64,000 nt of DNA from Photobacterium kagoshimensis (GCF_050337045.1 NZ_JAKJSO010000009.1:62001-126000); one strand, 5' to 3'. Positions 26,702-36,511 are shown, counted from the stretch's first letter. The notes: generated from the letters alone by a model not told the origin. Numbers and translations are program-made.

Positions 26702-27625
26702 ATGACGGGAATACTTGATTCAGTGAATCAGCGCACCCAGCTTGTCGGCCAAAACCGTCTGGAACTACTTACGTTCCGCTTAAACCGACGTCAGCGTTAC
26801 GGCATTAACGTTTTTAAGGTGAAAGAAGTTTTACAGTGCCCTAAATTGACCACCATGCCTAACCTGCACCCATTGGTGAAGGGGATTGCACATATTCGTG
26901 GTCAGACTATCTCTGTTATTGACATGAGCCTTGCTACTGGCGGTCGTCCAATCGATGATTTGGATAACTGTTTTGTGATTATTTCTGAGTTTAACCGTTC
27001 AATTCAAGGCTTCTTGGTTTCGTCGGTTGAGCGTATCATTAATATGAACTGGGAATCGATTTTGCCGCCGCCAAAAGGGGCTGGTAAAGCGAACTACCTA
27101 ACCGCTGTGACAGAGATTGATGGTGAGCTAGTGGAAATCTTGGATGTAGAAAAAATCCTCGATGAAATTTCACCAGTAAACACAGATATTACAGACACAG
27201 TACTGGAAGAATTAGTAGAAGATTTCACGGCGGTACGTCGTGTGCTTGTTGCCGATGACTCGAGTGTGGCACGTAAACAGGTACAACGCGCAATTGAAGC
27301 TATTGGTTGTGAATGTGTCTTAGTAAAAGACGGTCGTGAAGCGATTGTTAAGCTGCGCGAAATGGCGAAAGAAGGCAGTATCTATGAACAGCTGGCGCTT
27401 GTTATTTCTGATATTGAAATGCCAGAAATGGACGGATACACGCTAACGGCTGAAATTCGCAATGATCCGAATTTAAAAGATCTTCATGTTATTCTTCACA
27501 CTTCATTGAGTGGGGTCTTTAACCAAGCTATGGTTGAGCGTGTTGGTGCTAACGCCTTCATTCCGAAGTTCAACCCAGATGAGCTAGGTGCAGCCGTAAA
27601 AGCGGCAATGCCTGCAAAAGAATAA
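26702..27625 (+). CDS. cheV: Chemotaxis coupling protein CheV (CheW-REC)
   Basis: 307 residues: an N-terminal CheW-like coupling domain (about 15-165, with GIAHIRGQTISVIDM) and a C-terminal receiver (about 178-305) with D237 in VISDIEMPEMDG, preceded by the acidic pair in VLVADDSS. It links receptors to CheA and adjusts signalling by phosphorylation. GGAG lies 9 nt before the ATG. Immediately precedes cheR, as in Vibrio flagellar clusters. Confidence 0.96.
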   Translation: MTGILDSVNQRTQLVGQNRLELLTFRLNRRQRYGINVFKVKEVLQCPKLTTMPNLHPLVKGIAHIRGQTISVIDMSLATGGRPIDDLDNCFVIISEFNRSIQGFLVSSVERIINMNWESILPPPKGAGKANYLTAVTEIDGELVEILDVEKILDEISPVNTDITDTVLEELVEDFTAVRRVLVADDSSVARKQVQRAIEAIGCECVLVKDGREAIVKLREMAKEGSIYEQLALVISDIEMPEMDGYTLTAEIRNDPNLKDLHVILHTSLSGVFNQAMVERVGANAFIPKFNPDELGAAVKAAMPAKE

Positions 27626-27726
27626 CTAAGATTACGACTGGTTTATTTTACTTCAACGAATCAGAAGTAAGGTAAACCGTGAGTAATAGAAATGCTGAAA
27701 TGCAACCGTGTATTAAAGAGTAGTAG

Positions 27727-28554
27727 ATGACAGCTATAACAATAAAAGACCAAGAATATAAAGACTTTTGCCGATTTTTAGAAGCTCAATGTGGCATTGT
27801 CCTTGGCGACAGCAAGCAGTACTTGGTGCGTAGCCGCCTAAGTCCATTAGTCAGCCGATTTTCGCTATCATCTCTGTCTGAATTACTGCAGCAAGTGATC
27901 AGTGGCCGTAACCGTGAACTTCGCGTTGCAGCTGTTGATGCGATGACGACCAATGAAACCTTATGGTTCCGCGATAGCTACCCGTTCACTGTGATGTCAG
28001 ACAAGATTTTGCCTGAACTTGCAGCAAACAAGCGACCGTTGAAAATCTGGTCAGCAGCAAGTTCATCAGGTCAAGAACCATATTCACTTGCGATGACAGT
28101 GCTAGAAACGCAAGCACGTCGTCCAGGCTTATTGTCTAGTGTGAGTATTACGGCAACAGATATTTCGCAAACGATGCTAGATACTTGCCGTGCAGGTGCT
28201 TATGACAACCTTGCTCTAAGTCGTGGTTTATCACCAGAGCGCCGTCGCATGTTCTTTGAAGATAACGGTGATGGTCGCATGAAAGTAAACGACAAAGTAA
28301 AGCGTATGGTTAATTTCCGTCCGCAAAACTTGAAAGACAGCTATGCGCTATTGGGCAAGTTCGACATTATCTTCTGTCGTAATGTACTGATTTACTTCTC
28401 GCCAGAGATGAAATCAAAAGTACTTAACCAAATGGCTGCATCGCTTAACCCTGGTGGTTACTTGTTCCTTGGTGCATCGGAGTCGTTAACAGGCTTGACC
28501 GATAAGTTTGAAATGATCCGCTGTAACCCTGGTATCATCTACAAACTTAAATAA
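27727..28554 (+). CDS. cheR: Chemotaxis protein methyltransferase CheR
   Basis: SAM-dependent methyltransferase of 275 residues that methylates glutamates on chemoreceptors. An N-terminal helical domain is followed by MTTNETLWFRD and a SAM-binding domain with IWSAASSSGQEPYSLAM, ITATDIS and FDIIFCRNVLIYFSP. Length and order match Vibrio CheR (275 aa). It follows cheV after 101 bp and precedes the flgB operon, which has its own sigma-54 promoter. Confidence 0.96.
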   Translation: MTAITIKDQEYKDFCRFLEAQCGIVLGDSKQYLVRSRLSPLVSRFSLSSLSELLQQVISGRNRELRVAAVDAMTTNETLWFRDSYPFTVMSDKILPELAANKRPLKIWSAASSSGQEPYSLAMTVLETQARRPGLLSSVSITATDISQTMLDTCRAGAYDNLALSRGLSPERRRMFFEDNGDGRMKVNDKVKRMVNFRPQNLKDSYALLGKFDIIFCRNVLIYFSPEMKSKVLNQMAASLNPGGYLFLGASESLTGLTDKFEMIRCNPGIIYKLK

Positions 28555-28771
28555 TTAGGTTGCTGCCAGTGGCTAAGCTGGCATCGGTATAGTGTTGAAT
28601 CGTTTTAGTTGGCGCGTTTCGATAGCTCTATACAAATATGGCATTGCTTCATTTTATTGTTTTGACAATTGTGTAGCAGTGCCATCCTTCTACTGTATCC
28701 CCTCGTTTTTGCTAGCTAAAATCACCAGTCCCTTATCTACTCAGATTAGTATAATTCACAAGCTTAAAAAC

Positions 28772-28790
28772 TTGGCATTGTCTTTGCATT
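28772..28790 (+). promoter_or_regulatory. Sigma-54 promoter of the flgBCDE operon
   Basis: TTGGCATTGTCTTTGCATT: -24 GG (28774-28775) and -12 GC (28786-28787) with exactly ten bases between. Start of flgB is 29 bp downstream of the element. Predicted activator is FlrC. Confidence 0.9.
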
Positions 28791-28818
28791 TAATTCATCA
28801 GATTAATTGGAGGCAGCT

Positions 28819-29214
28819 ATGTCCATTTCTTTTGATAAAGCATTAGGTATTCACCAACATACAGTTGGCGTGCGTGCGCAACGCGCAGAAACGCTAGCGA
28901 GTAACCTCGCCAATGCGAATACTCCAGGGTATAAAGCAAAGGATGTGGATTTCGATCGCGCACTAAAAGCGGCAAAGTCTGGGGCAAGTATTGGCCTTAG
29001 CCGCACCAGTGATCGGCACATATCTGCCTCAACCAAGCTTATGGGCGAACAAATGTACCGTGTACCGACGCAACCTGATACGGGCGATGGCAACACGGTG
29101 GATGCTCAACTTGAAAAAAGTTTATTCATGCAGAACTCTCTGGAATATCAAGCATCGTTAGATTTTCTTGGTTCTAAGTTTCAGAACATGACCAAGGCAT
29201 TGAAAGGGGAATAA
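28819..29214 (+). CDS. flgB: Flagellar proximal rod protein FlgB
   Basis: Rod protein of 131 residues with the rod/hook N-terminal motif ASNLANANTPGYKAKDVDF and the C-terminal SLEYQASLDFLGSKFQNM helix. The frame is open to a TTG at 28807, but the ATG at 28819 follows a TTGGAGG ribosome site and gives the family N-terminus MSISFDKALG. First gene of flgBCDE, 3 bp before flgC. Confidence 0.96.
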   Translation: MSISFDKALGIHQHTVGVRAQRAETLASNLANANTPGYKAKDVDFDRALKAAKSGASIGLSRTSDRHISASTKLMGEQMYRVPTQPDTGDGNTVDAQLEKSLFMQNSLEYQASLDFLGSKFQNMTKALKGE

Positions 29215-29217
29215 TAA

Positions 29218-29634
29218 ATGAGCCTATTTAACGTATTTAATGTGGCAGGTTCTGCCATGAGTGCTGAATCGGTTCGTTTGAATACCACTTCAAGTAACCT
29301 AGCGAATGCCAACAGCGTCAGCAGTTCTGCGGAAGAAACGTACAAAGCTCGTCACCCCATTTTTGCGGCTGAACTGCAAAGTGCTAGTTATCGCCGTGAA
29401 GATAGCGTGCCAGTTCAAGTAAAAGGCATAGTTGAAAGCCAAAAGCCTTTACGTGCTGAATACAACCCAGCGCACCCAATGGCGAATGCTGAAGGTTACA
29501 TCTACAAGCCAAACGTTAATGTGATGGAAGAAATGGCCAATATGATTTCTGCATCGCGTTCCTATCAAAGTAATGTGCAAGTGGCTGATGCGAGCAAGCA
29601 AATGCTGATGAGCACATTACAGATGGGCAAATAG
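29218..29634 (+). CDS. flgC: Flagellar proximal rod protein FlgC
   Basis: Rod protein of 138 residues with NTTSSNLANANSVSSSAEET near the N-terminus and NVNVMEEMANMISASRSYQS in the C-terminal helix, both classical for FlgC. Follows flgB after 3 bp, in the same operon. Confidence 0.97.
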   Translation: MSLFNVFNVAGSAMSAESVRLNTTSSNLANANSVSSSAEETYKARHPIFAAELQSASYRREDSVPVQVKGIVESQKPLRAEYNPAHPMANAEGYIYKPNVNVMEEMANMISASRSYQSNVQVADASKQMLMSTLQMGK

Positions 29635-29650
29635 GTAAGGAGTTTCAGTA

Positions 29651-30367
29651 ATGACCGGAATTAATGGTGCAGGTGGCGCTTCCAACCTAACGTATCTTGA
29701 TCAGCTTAAGGCGATGCAAGATAAAAAGGTACAAGAAGAACAGAAAACCACAGGTCAGAATGAGCTAAAGCAAGAAGACTTTTTGTCGTTGCTTACCAAG
29801 CAACTTGCACAGCAAGACCCATTTAAACCTGTGGGGAATGACCAAATGATTGCTCAAATGGCATCGTTTGCGACGGTTGATGGTATCAGCCAAATGAATG
29901 ACCAATTTGGTAGTTTGAATTCAGCAATGACCTCAAGCCAAGCGTTACAAGCTTCATCGCTGGTGGGGCGTGATGTACTGATCCCAAGTTCAACCGCGGT
30001 GAAGAGCATCGAAGGTGGTGTTGCGGGCATGGTCAAATTGCCGCAAGCGCTCGATAACTTGATGGTGCGAATTGAAAACGAACAAGGTCAATTAATTAAG
30101 ACAATGGATCTTGGCGCGAAACCGCCAGGTGAACACCGCCTTGACTGGGACGGTATGGATGAAAACGGCAACCCATTGCCAGAAGGTCGATACCAAGTTA
30201 AAGCGGCAGGTTTGGTTGGCGGTGAGAACCGTGAATTCGACGTATCAACCTATGCAAACGTAAATAGCGTCTTGCTAGGAAATGGTGATGGTAATGTCAT
30301 GCTAAACCTTGCTGGTTTGGATTCACCATTCAAATTGGCTGAAGTTTTAGAAGTCGGTAAAGTTTAA
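29651..30367 (+). CDS. flgD: Hook cap / hook assembly scaffold FlgD
   Basis: 238 residues. The N-terminal export segment contains QEDFLSLLTKQLAQQDPFKP and NDQMIAQMASFATVDGI, followed by the FlgD Ig/tudor-type domain (KPPGEHRLDWDGMDENGNPL). It caps the growing hook and is released on completion. Located between flgC and flgE as expected. Confidence 0.96.
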   Translation: MTGINGAGGASNLTYLDQLKAMQDKKVQEEQKTTGQNELKQEDFLSLLTKQLAQQDPFKPVGNDQMIAQMASFATVDGISQMNDQFGSLNSAMTSSQALQASSLVGRDVLIPSSTAVKSIEGGVAGMVKLPQALDNLMVRIENEQGQLIKTMDLGAKPPGEHRLDWDGMDENGNPLPEGRYQVKAAGLVGGENREFDVSTYANVNSVLLGNGDGNVMLNLAGLDSPFKLAEVLEVGKV

Positions 30368-30395
30368 TAAGGTTTAGGGATTCGGAGAATAGATC

Positions 30396-31697
30396 ATGGG
30401 TTTTAACATTTCACTTAGTGGTATCGGGGCATCGCAGAAAGACCTTAATACCACCAGTAACAACATTGCGAACTCGAATACATATGGTTTTAAAGAGTCG
30501 CGTGCTGAGTTTGGTGATGTGTACTCATCGTCGATTTTTTCGAATGCAAAAACCACCACAGGTGGTGGTGTGCAAACGTCTGTGGTTGCACAGCAATTCC
30601 ATGAAGGTTCAAGTATCTACACCAATAACCCGCTGGATATGCGTATTTCAGGCAGTGGTTTCTTTGCGGTTGCAGACGATAGCCTACAACCACAAAATAA
30701 CAGCTTAAGCCGTAATGGTGCATTCCACTTAAACAAAGACAACTACATGGTTAACTCCGAGAACCAGTACTTGTTAGGTTATAAAGTGGATGCAGAAACT
30801 GACCAAGTGACATCGTACGAACCACAAGCTTTGAAAGTGCCTGATCAGTTTGGTCAGCCTCGTGCATCAACCAATGTACAAGTGGGTGTTAACTTACCCG
30901 CCAATGCTGATGCGAAAGACGCTTCATTGTTTAATTTCAATGATCCTGCAACGTACGATAAATCAACATCGGTAACGATTTATGACTCACTGGGTCAGCC
31001 ATACAAGATGACCACGTATTACACCAAAGATAATACCGTGCCAAACCGTTGGGTCTCTCATTATACGGTAACGGACAGTGAAGGTGAGAAGCCAGTAAGT
31101 GTGACTAATGGTGGGTCAACCAATGCCACAGGCCATAAAGGTGTGGTGATGGACTTCAACTCTGATGGTTCAGTGAAAACCATTAATGGTGGTAATCCTA
31201 TCGTGACTGATAACTTTGCAGCGGCAGGTATTCAGATGAACGGCGGTGATGATCAGCAAACACTGACCTTTAATTACGATGAGCCGACTCAATACGCAGC
31301 GCCGTTTGAAGTGCGTCGTTTTAACGAAGATGGTGCTACCACAGGTTACTTAGCAAAAGTGGATATCGACCCTAAAGGTTCTATTGTTGCAACATACAGT
31401 AACGGCGAGAACGTAACACTAGGTCGTGTGGGTATGGTACGCGTACCGAATGAGCAAGGCTTGGTATCGAAAGGCGGTACTCAGTGGGTTGCGAGCCAAG
31501 ATTCAGGTGCGGCAATTTGGGGCGAAGCAACCCAAGGTGCATTTGGTGCGATTAAGAGCGGTACGCTTGAGCAATCAAACATCGACATGACGCAAGAGCT
31601 GGTTGACTTGATCACCGCGCAACGTAACTTCCAAGCTAACTCACGTGCGTTAGAAGTCGATAATCAGCTACAACAGACCATCCTACAAATCCGCTAA
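30396..31697 (+). CDS. flgE: Flagellar hook protein FlgE
   Basis: 433 residues. N-terminal LSGIGASQKDLNTTSNNIAN and C-terminal DMTQELVDLITAQRNFQANS, ending LQQTILQIR, are the conserved coiled-coil ends of hook proteins; the middle forms the exposed hook domains (YDSLGQPYKMTTYY). It ends the first flg operon and is followed by a hairpin and a new sigma-54 promoter. Confidence 0.96.
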   Translation: MGFNISLSGIGASQKDLNTTSNNIANSNTYGFKESRAEFGDVYSSSIFSNAKTTTGGGVQTSVVAQQFHEGSSIYTNNPLDMRISGSGFFAVADDSLQPQNNSLSRNGAFHLNKDNYMVNSENQYLLGYKVDAETDQVTSYEPQALKVPDQFGQPRASTNVQVGVNLPANADAKDASLFNFNDPATYDKSTSVTIYDSLGQPYKMTTYYTKDNTVPNRWVSHYTVTDSEGEKPVSVTNGGSTNATGHKGVVMDFNSDGSVKTINGGNPIVTDNFAAAGIQMNGGDDQQTLTFNYDEPTQYAAPFEVRRFNEDGATTGYLAKVDIDPKGSIVATYSNGENVTLGRVGMVRVPNEQGLVSKGGTQWVASQDSGAAIWGEATQGAFGAIKSGTLEQSNIDMTQELVDLITAQRNFQANSRALEVDNQLQQTILQIR

Positions 31698-31751
31698 TGG
31701 CGATGGGCTATCATAGCCCTGCTTGATTCATCGTTCGGATACTGCTTTATT

Positions 31752-31783
31752 GATTTTGCCGCTTTCATCTAAAGCGGCAAATC
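31752..31783 (+). terminator. Hairpin after flgE, probable terminator
   Basis: Thirteen base pairs with a single bulged T (GATTTTGCCGCTTT / AAAGCGGCAAATC), loop CATCT. The following T-tract is poor (TTGTCAT), so termination may be partial. It separates flgBCDE from the flgF promoter. Confidence 0.6.
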
Positions 31784-31872
31784 TTGTCATATCTCCTGTC
31801 ATGAAATTGGCACTTTTCTGCTTACCTTTGCCTCTGTAAATCTAACATTTTGATAAATAAGACTATTAAATA

Positions 31873-31890
31873 GTGGCATATTTATTGCTT
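31873..31890 (+). promoter_or_regulatory. Sigma-54 promoter of the flgFGHIJ operon
   Basis: GTGGCATATTTATTGCTT: -24 GG (31875-31876), -12 GC (31887-31888), ten bases between. The flgF start is 32 bp downstream of the element. Confidence 0.88.
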
Positions 31891-31921
31891 TATCATCGTC
31901 ATATGATGATGGGAGAGTAAT

Positions 31922-32671
31922 ATGGATCGCGCGCTATTTCTTGCCATGAGTGGGGCAAAGCAAGACATGCATGGTATGCAGCTGCATGCCAACAACCTTG
32001 CTAACGTAAAAACAACGGGTTTTCGTGCCGATCTTGAGCAAGCGCGTAGTATGCAAGCGTATGGTGAAGGGTTACCTAGCCGTGTTTTTGCAATGACTGA
32101 GCGACCAGGCCAAGATTTCTCGCAAGGTGCACTCATGACGACAGGCCGTGATTTGGACGTTGCTGTTCAAGACCAAGGCTGGTTAGCTGTGATGGATCCA
32201 TCAGGACAAGAAGCCTACACGCGCGCAGGCCACCTAAAGATTGACCAAACGGGCATGCTACAAAACTCAAATGGCAACCTGATGATGGGTGAAAATGGCG
32301 GGCCAATTTTTGTTCCTCTCCCAATTAGCAAAATTGAAATTGGTACCGATGGCACTATCTCGGTACTGCCGCAAGGTGCGCCACCTGATGCGATGGAAGT
32401 GATCGATCGCTTAAAGTTGGTTCGCCCTGCAAACAACGAACTATACAAAGATGCGAACGGCTTATTTAAGTCGAAAACACCAGGTAAAACTTACCAAGCG
32501 GATGCTAACGTCAAAGTCCTAAAAGGGGCGTTGGAAGGCAGCAATGTGAATGCGGTGGGCGAAATGACCAGCATGATCGATCTACAACGCCACTTTGAAA
32601 TGCAAGTGAAATTGATGAAAACCGCGGAGCAGATGGACGAGGCCTCAAGCTCGTTACTGCGCATGGGTTAA
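31922..32671 (+). CDS. flgF: Flagellar proximal rod protein FlgF
   Basis: 249 residues. The start MDRALFLAMSGAKQDMHGMQ with LHANNLANVKTTGFRADLEQ and the C-terminal LEGSNVNAVGEMTSMIDLQ identify FlgF. First gene behind its own sigma-54 promoter; flgG follows after 20 bp. Confidence 0.97.
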   Translation: MDRALFLAMSGAKQDMHGMQLHANNLANVKTTGFRADLEQARSMQAYGEGLPSRVFAMTERPGQDFSQGALMTTGRDLDVAVQDQGWLAVMDPSGQEAYTRAGHLKIDQTGMLQNSNGNLMMGENGGPIFVPLPISKIEIGTDGTISVLPQGAPPDAMEVIDRLKLVRPANNELYKDANGLFKSKTPGKTYQADANVKVLKGALEGSNVNAVGEMTSMIDLQRHFEMQVKLMKTAEQMDEASSSLLRMG

Positions 32672-32691
32672 TAGGGTAGAAGGAAACTAAG

Positions 32692-33480
32692 ATGCATCCA
32701 GCACTATGGGTAAGTAAGACTGGCCTTGACGCTCAGCAAACCAATATCTCAACCATTTCGAATAACTTGGCGAATGCCTCGACCGTGGGTTTTAAAAAGA
32801 GCCGTGCGGTCTTTGAAGATTTGTTTTACCAAAATATTAACCAACCAGGTGGCCAATCGTCGCAAGATACACAATTGCCATCGGGGTTGATGTTGGGTGC
32901 GGGTTCTAAAGTCGTTGCGACCCAAAAAGTCTTTACTCAAGGTAATACCCAAACTACCAACAACGCGATGGACATGATGATCGAAGGCGATGGCTTCTTT
33001 CAAATCATGCTACCTGACGGCAACATTGGTTATACCCGAAATGGTCAATTCACCATTAATAACGAAGGTCAATTGGTCACAACAGGCTCGGGCTATGTCC
33101 TTCAACCTGAAGTGGCAGTACCTGAAGATGCAGTGGGTATTACCGTGGGTACGGACGGTGAAGTGTCAGCGCGTATTCGTGGCCAGCAAGAAAACCAAGT
33201 GCTTGGTCAGATCACCACAGTTAACTTTATCAATCCAGGCGGTTTAGAGCCTATTGGTCAGAACCTCTTCTTACCAACGGGGGCAAGTGGTGATCCGCAA
33301 GAAGGTGTTCCAGGCTTGAACGGTTTAGGTTCAATTCGTCAGTCGATGCTAGAAACATCGAACGTTAATGTGACCGAAGAGCTGGTTAACATGATTGAAG
33401 CGCAGCGCGTTTACGAAATGAACTCGAAAGTTATTTCAACGGTTGACCAAATGCTTAGCTACGTGAATCAGCAACTGTAA
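32692..33480 (+). CDS. flgG: Flagellar distal rod protein FlgG
   Basis: 262 residues, the same size as FlgG in other polar-flagellated bacteria. MHPALWVSKTGLDAQQ and ISNNLANASTVGFKKSRAVF at the N-terminus, LETSNVNVTEELVNMIEAQR and VYEMNSKVISTVDQML at the C-terminus. Forms the distal rod that traverses the peptidoglycan and outer membrane. Confidence 0.97.
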   Translation: MHPALWVSKTGLDAQQTNISTISNNLANASTVGFKKSRAVFEDLFYQNINQPGGQSSQDTQLPSGLMLGAGSKVVATQKVFTQGNTQTTNNAMDMMIEGDGFFQIMLPDGNIGYTRNGQFTINNEGQLVTTGSGYVLQPEVAVPEDAVGITVGTDGEVSARIRGQQENQVLGQITTVNFINPGGLEPIGQNLFLPTGASGDPQEGVPGLNGLGSIRQSMLETSNVNVTEELVNMIEAQRVYEMNSKVISTVDQMLSYVNQQL

Positions 33481-33511
33481 GTCGGGCAGCAATGGTAAGT
33501 AAGGTAGTTTG

Positions 33512-34288
33512 ATGATGAAAAAATGCTTGTGTGGCTTCGTCTTTTTAGCACTCACTGGTTGTGAAATGATGCCGCCGCCTGATACTGGTAATGATGTAGA
33601 TAAAGCGACCACCAATGTGGATGCGGTTGAAGGCTCGACACAAAAAGACTCCGATCTGGTGGATATGCTCCGTCGCCGTACCGATCCTCAAGCTGGTGAT
33701 CCGGCGTGGGCAAGTATTCGCCCTCAGCCTAAGCCTGAACACTATGCGACTGCGACAGGATCGTTATTCAGTCAAACACAAGTACAAGACTTATACGATG
33801 ATACTAAGCCGCGCGGTGTTGGTGACATTGTGACTGTGCTATTGGAAGAAAAAACCCAAGCGAAAAAGAGCGCGAGTTCTGATCTCGACAAGAAAACCGA
33901 CATGAGCATGGATCCAATGGCGATCGGTGGTCAAAACTTGCAAATTGCTGGTCGTGAACTGTCGTACGAAGTGAAGAACCAAAATAAATTCGCAGGGACG
34001 ACATCGGCTGATCAGAGCAACAGCATTAAAGGTGAAATCTCGGTTGAAGTTATTGATGTGCTCGCCAATGGCAACTTAATGGTGCGTGGTGAAAAGTGGT
34101 TAACCTTGAACACGGGTGATGAATACATCCGCGTTAGCGGCACCATTCGCCCAGATGATATTTCACAAGAAAATACCGTTACATCAACACGTATTACTAA
34201 TGCGCGTATCCAGTATTCGGGTACGGGTGATCGCCAAGATATTCAAGAACAAGGCTGGTTAGGCCGATTCTTCAACGTCACGTTATAA
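33512..34288 (+). CDS. flgH: Flagellar L-ring lipoprotein FlgH
   Basis: Outer-membrane L-ring lipoprotein of about 258 residues. The signal peptide ends in a lipobox (ALTGC), and the FlgH core includes SLFSQTQVQDLYDDTKPRGV, GDIVTVLLEEKTQAKKSAS and NGNLMVRGEKWLTLN. A TTG directly before could add one codon. AAGG at 33501-33504 is best spaced for the ATG at 33512. Upstream of flgI, as usual. Confidence 0.96.
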   Translation: MMKKCLCGFVFLALTGCEMMPPPDTGNDVDKATTNVDAVEGSTQKDSDLVDMLRRRTDPQAGDPAWASIRPQPKPEHYATATGSLFSQTQVQDLYDDTKPRGVGDIVTVLLEEKTQAKKSASSDLDKKTDMSMDPMAIGGQNLQIAGRELSYEVKNQNKFAGTTSADQSNSIKGEISVEVIDVLANGNLMVRGEKWLTLNTGDEYIRVSGTIRPDDISQENTVTSTRITNARIQYSGTGDRQDIQEQGWLGRFFNVTL

Positions 34289-34314
34289 CTGTGGCACCTA
34301 CCTGGAGCATGAAC

Positions 34315-35406
34315 GTGAACGTCCGTCTATTAATCGCTAGCTTGTTAATGTTACTCACCTTGCCAGCTAATGCTGCCCGCATTAAAGATGTGTCGGAAGT
34401 TGCTGGGGTTCGTAGTAACCAATTAGTGGGCTATGGTCTGGTTGTCGGCTTGCCGGGAACGGGCGAAACCACACCCTTCACCGATCAAAGCTTCCGTGCC
34501 ATGCTGCAAAACTTTGGTATTCAATTGCCTGCTGGGCAAAAGCCGAAAACTAAAAACGTAGCTGCAGTCGCAGTGAATGCCACGCTACCCGCCTTTACTA
34601 AGCAAGGCCAGAGTATTGATATTACGGTGTCTTCAATCGGTTCGGCTAAAAGCTTACGTGGTGGTACGCTGCTACAAACCTTCCTAAAAGGTCTCGATGG
34701 CAAAGTGTATGCGGTCGCTCAAGGGAGTCTCGTGGTGAGTGGATTCAGCGCTAGCGGTGCTGATGGCTCGAAAATCGTGGGGAATAACCCAACCGTTGGC
34801 CGTATTTCTAATGGTGCTATGGTTGAGCAAGAAGTCCCGAACCCCTTTGGCCGTGGTGATTTCCTGACGTTTAATTTGTTTGAATCTGACTTCACCACAG
34901 CGCAGCGCATGGCAGATACCGTGAATCAATTCCTAGGCCCTGATATGGCGGCGGCCATTGATGCGACCTCTATTCGTGTTCGCGCCCCGCGTGATGTCAG
35001 TCAGCGTGTTGCTTTTTTATCAACAGTTGAAAACCTAGAGTTTGACCCTGCTGAAGGTGCAGCCAAAATTATTGTTAACTCACGTACTGGCACCATAGTG
35101 GTTGGTCAGCATGTTAAGTTAAAACCTGCTGCTATTACCCATGGTGGCATGACGGTCACTATTCGAGAGAACCCACAAGTGAGTCAGCCGAATGCTTTCT
35201 CTGGCGGTAACACGGTTGTTGTGCCTAACTCTGAAGTGGAAGTCACAGAAGCAGACTCGCGGATGTTTAAATTTGAACCCGGTGTCAGCCTTGATGATTT
35301 AGTGCGTGCGGTTAATCAGGTAGGCGCTGCGCCATCAGATTTAATGGCAATTTTGCAAGCGCTAAAACAAGCGGGTGCGATTGAAGGCCAGCTGATTATT
35401 ATCTAA
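34315..35406 (+). CDS. flgI: Flagellar P-ring protein FlgI
   Basis: Periplasmic P-ring subunit, 363 residues from the proposed GTG (E. coli 365). Signal peptide LLIASLLMLLTLPANAA, then RIKDVSEVAGVRSNQLVGYG, LVVGLPGTGE and the C-terminal DLMAILQALKQAGAI. Three in-frame starts exist (34291, 34309, 34315). Only GTG 34315 has the TGGAG ribosome site at a normal 7-nt distance, so it is preferred. FlgA assists its assembly. Confidence 0.95.
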   Translation: MNVRLLIASLLMLLTLPANAARIKDVSEVAGVRSNQLVGYGLVVGLPGTGETTPFTDQSFRAMLQNFGIQLPAGQKPKTKNVAAVAVNATLPAFTKQGQSIDITVSSIGSAKSLRGGTLLQTFLKGLDGKVYAVAQGSLVVSGFSASGADGSKIVGNNPTVGRISNGAMVEQEVPNPFGRGDFLTFNLFESDFTTAQRMADTVNQFLGPDMAAAIDATSIRVRAPRDVSQRVAFLSTVENLEFDPAEGAAKIIVNSRTGTIVVGQHVKLKPAAITHGGMTVTIRENPQVSQPNAFSGGNTVVVPNSEVEVTEADSRMFKFEPGVSLDDLVRAVNQVGAAPSDLMAILQALKQAGAIEGQLIII

Positions 35407-35483
35407 TGGCATTTCTGAGTAAGCAGAGAAAGGCCGAATTGGTAAAAGATTACATTAAGAAAAGATTAAATTGAGCAAAGACG

Positions 35484-36452
35484 ATGATTAAAAATGTAGA
35501 TGCGGGATTTGTTCATGACCTATCAAGCCTTGATCGCTTACGGGCAGGGATCAAAGATGATGAGCAAGGATCGTTACGTGCCGCCGCAGTACAGTTTGAA
35601 TCTATCTTTACTCAAATGTTATTTAAATCCATGCGCCAAGCCAATGAAGCGTTTGAATCGGATTTAATGAGCAGCAGTAACACCAAGTTCTTTGAGCAGA
35701 TGCACGATGAACAAATGGCCAGTGAGCTGAGCAGCACAGGATCACTGGGCTTAGCGGATTTGATCGTTAACCAATTAGGGGGCGAGCAAGAAAAGCCCCC
35801 AGAAGATGTGATCCGTAATGCGATCCATGACTCACCATTACGCTTACCTGTCGATAAAAACGGTAACAAGCCTGATCAAGCGATGGTTGATAAAGCCGCT
35901 GATGATGCCATTAAAGCGATGAAAGCATCACAAGCGCAGCAGTCGGCAGTCATGGCACCGCCTTTAGCTAAGGTAAAGCCTGAAACCTTTGATAGCCCTG
36001 AAGAGTTTGTCAGTAAATTGCAGCCATACGCAGAAAAAGCGGCCAACGCGTTAGGGACAGATCCTGCTGTTTTGATCGCTCAAGCCGCGCTCGAAACAGG
36101 CTGGGGTAAAAAAGTTATCAAGAATGCTGCGGGTTCAAGTAACAACTTATTTAATATCAAAGCTGACCCTCGTTGGCAGGGCGGCAAAGTGGCCACCAAT
36201 ACGTTGGAGTTCCATAACGGGATCGCGGTACAAGAAAAAGCGGCCTTCCGTTCGTATAACGATTACCAAGACAGCTTTAATGATTACGTGCGGTTTTTAA
36301 ACCAAAACCCACGTTATGAAAAAGCCCTGAGTTCACCGGAAGATCCGCGTCAATTTATTCGTAACCTACACCAAGCGGGTTATGCAACCGATCCTAACTA
36401 CTCACAAAAAGTGATCAGCGTGATGGATAAAGTCACCAGTATGATGAAGTAA
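35484..36452 (+). CDS. flgJ: Rod scaffold and peptidoglycan hydrolase FlgJ
   Basis: Bifunctional protein of 322 residues. The N-terminal rod-binding part (about 1-100; AAVQFESIFTQMLFKSMRQA) acts as rod cap. The C-terminal glucosaminidase-type domain (about 165-320; AQAALETGWGKKVIKNAAGS, NNLFNIKADPRWQGG) opens the murein for the rod. Both halves are fused in one gene, as in Vibrio and enterics. Last gene of flgFGHIJ; a terminator follows. Confidence 0.96.
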   Translation: MIKNVDAGFVHDLSSLDRLRAGIKDDEQGSLRAAAVQFESIFTQMLFKSMRQANEAFESDLMSSSNTKFFEQMHDEQMASELSSTGSLGLADLIVNQLGGEQEKPPEDVIRNAIHDSPLRLPVDKNGNKPDQAMVDKAADDAIKAMKASQAQQSAVMAPPLAKVKPETFDSPEEFVSKLQPYAEKAANALGTDPAVLIAQAALETGWGKKVIKNAAGSSNNLFNIKADPRWQGGKVATNTLEFHNGIAVQEKAAFRSYNDYQDSFNDYVRFLNQNPRYEKALSSPEDPRQFIRNLHQAGYATDPNYSQKVISVMDKVTSMMK

Positions 36453-36486
36453 TACCATTCAACAAATGGGTTATCATAAGTTTATC

Positions 36487-36511
36487 AAAAGCACCTAATG
36501 AGGGTGCTTTT
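36487..36511 (+). terminator. Terminator after flgJ
   Basis: Stem AAAAGCACC / GGTGCTTTT with a 7-nt loop and T-run (TTTTTT), 35 bp after the flgJ stop and before the flgK promoter. Confidence 0.85.

Noticed and set aside
28592..28846. 84-codon plus-strand ORF between cheR and flgB
   Set aside because: It runs through the sigma-54 promoter and into flgB in another frame; no ribosome site or family features.
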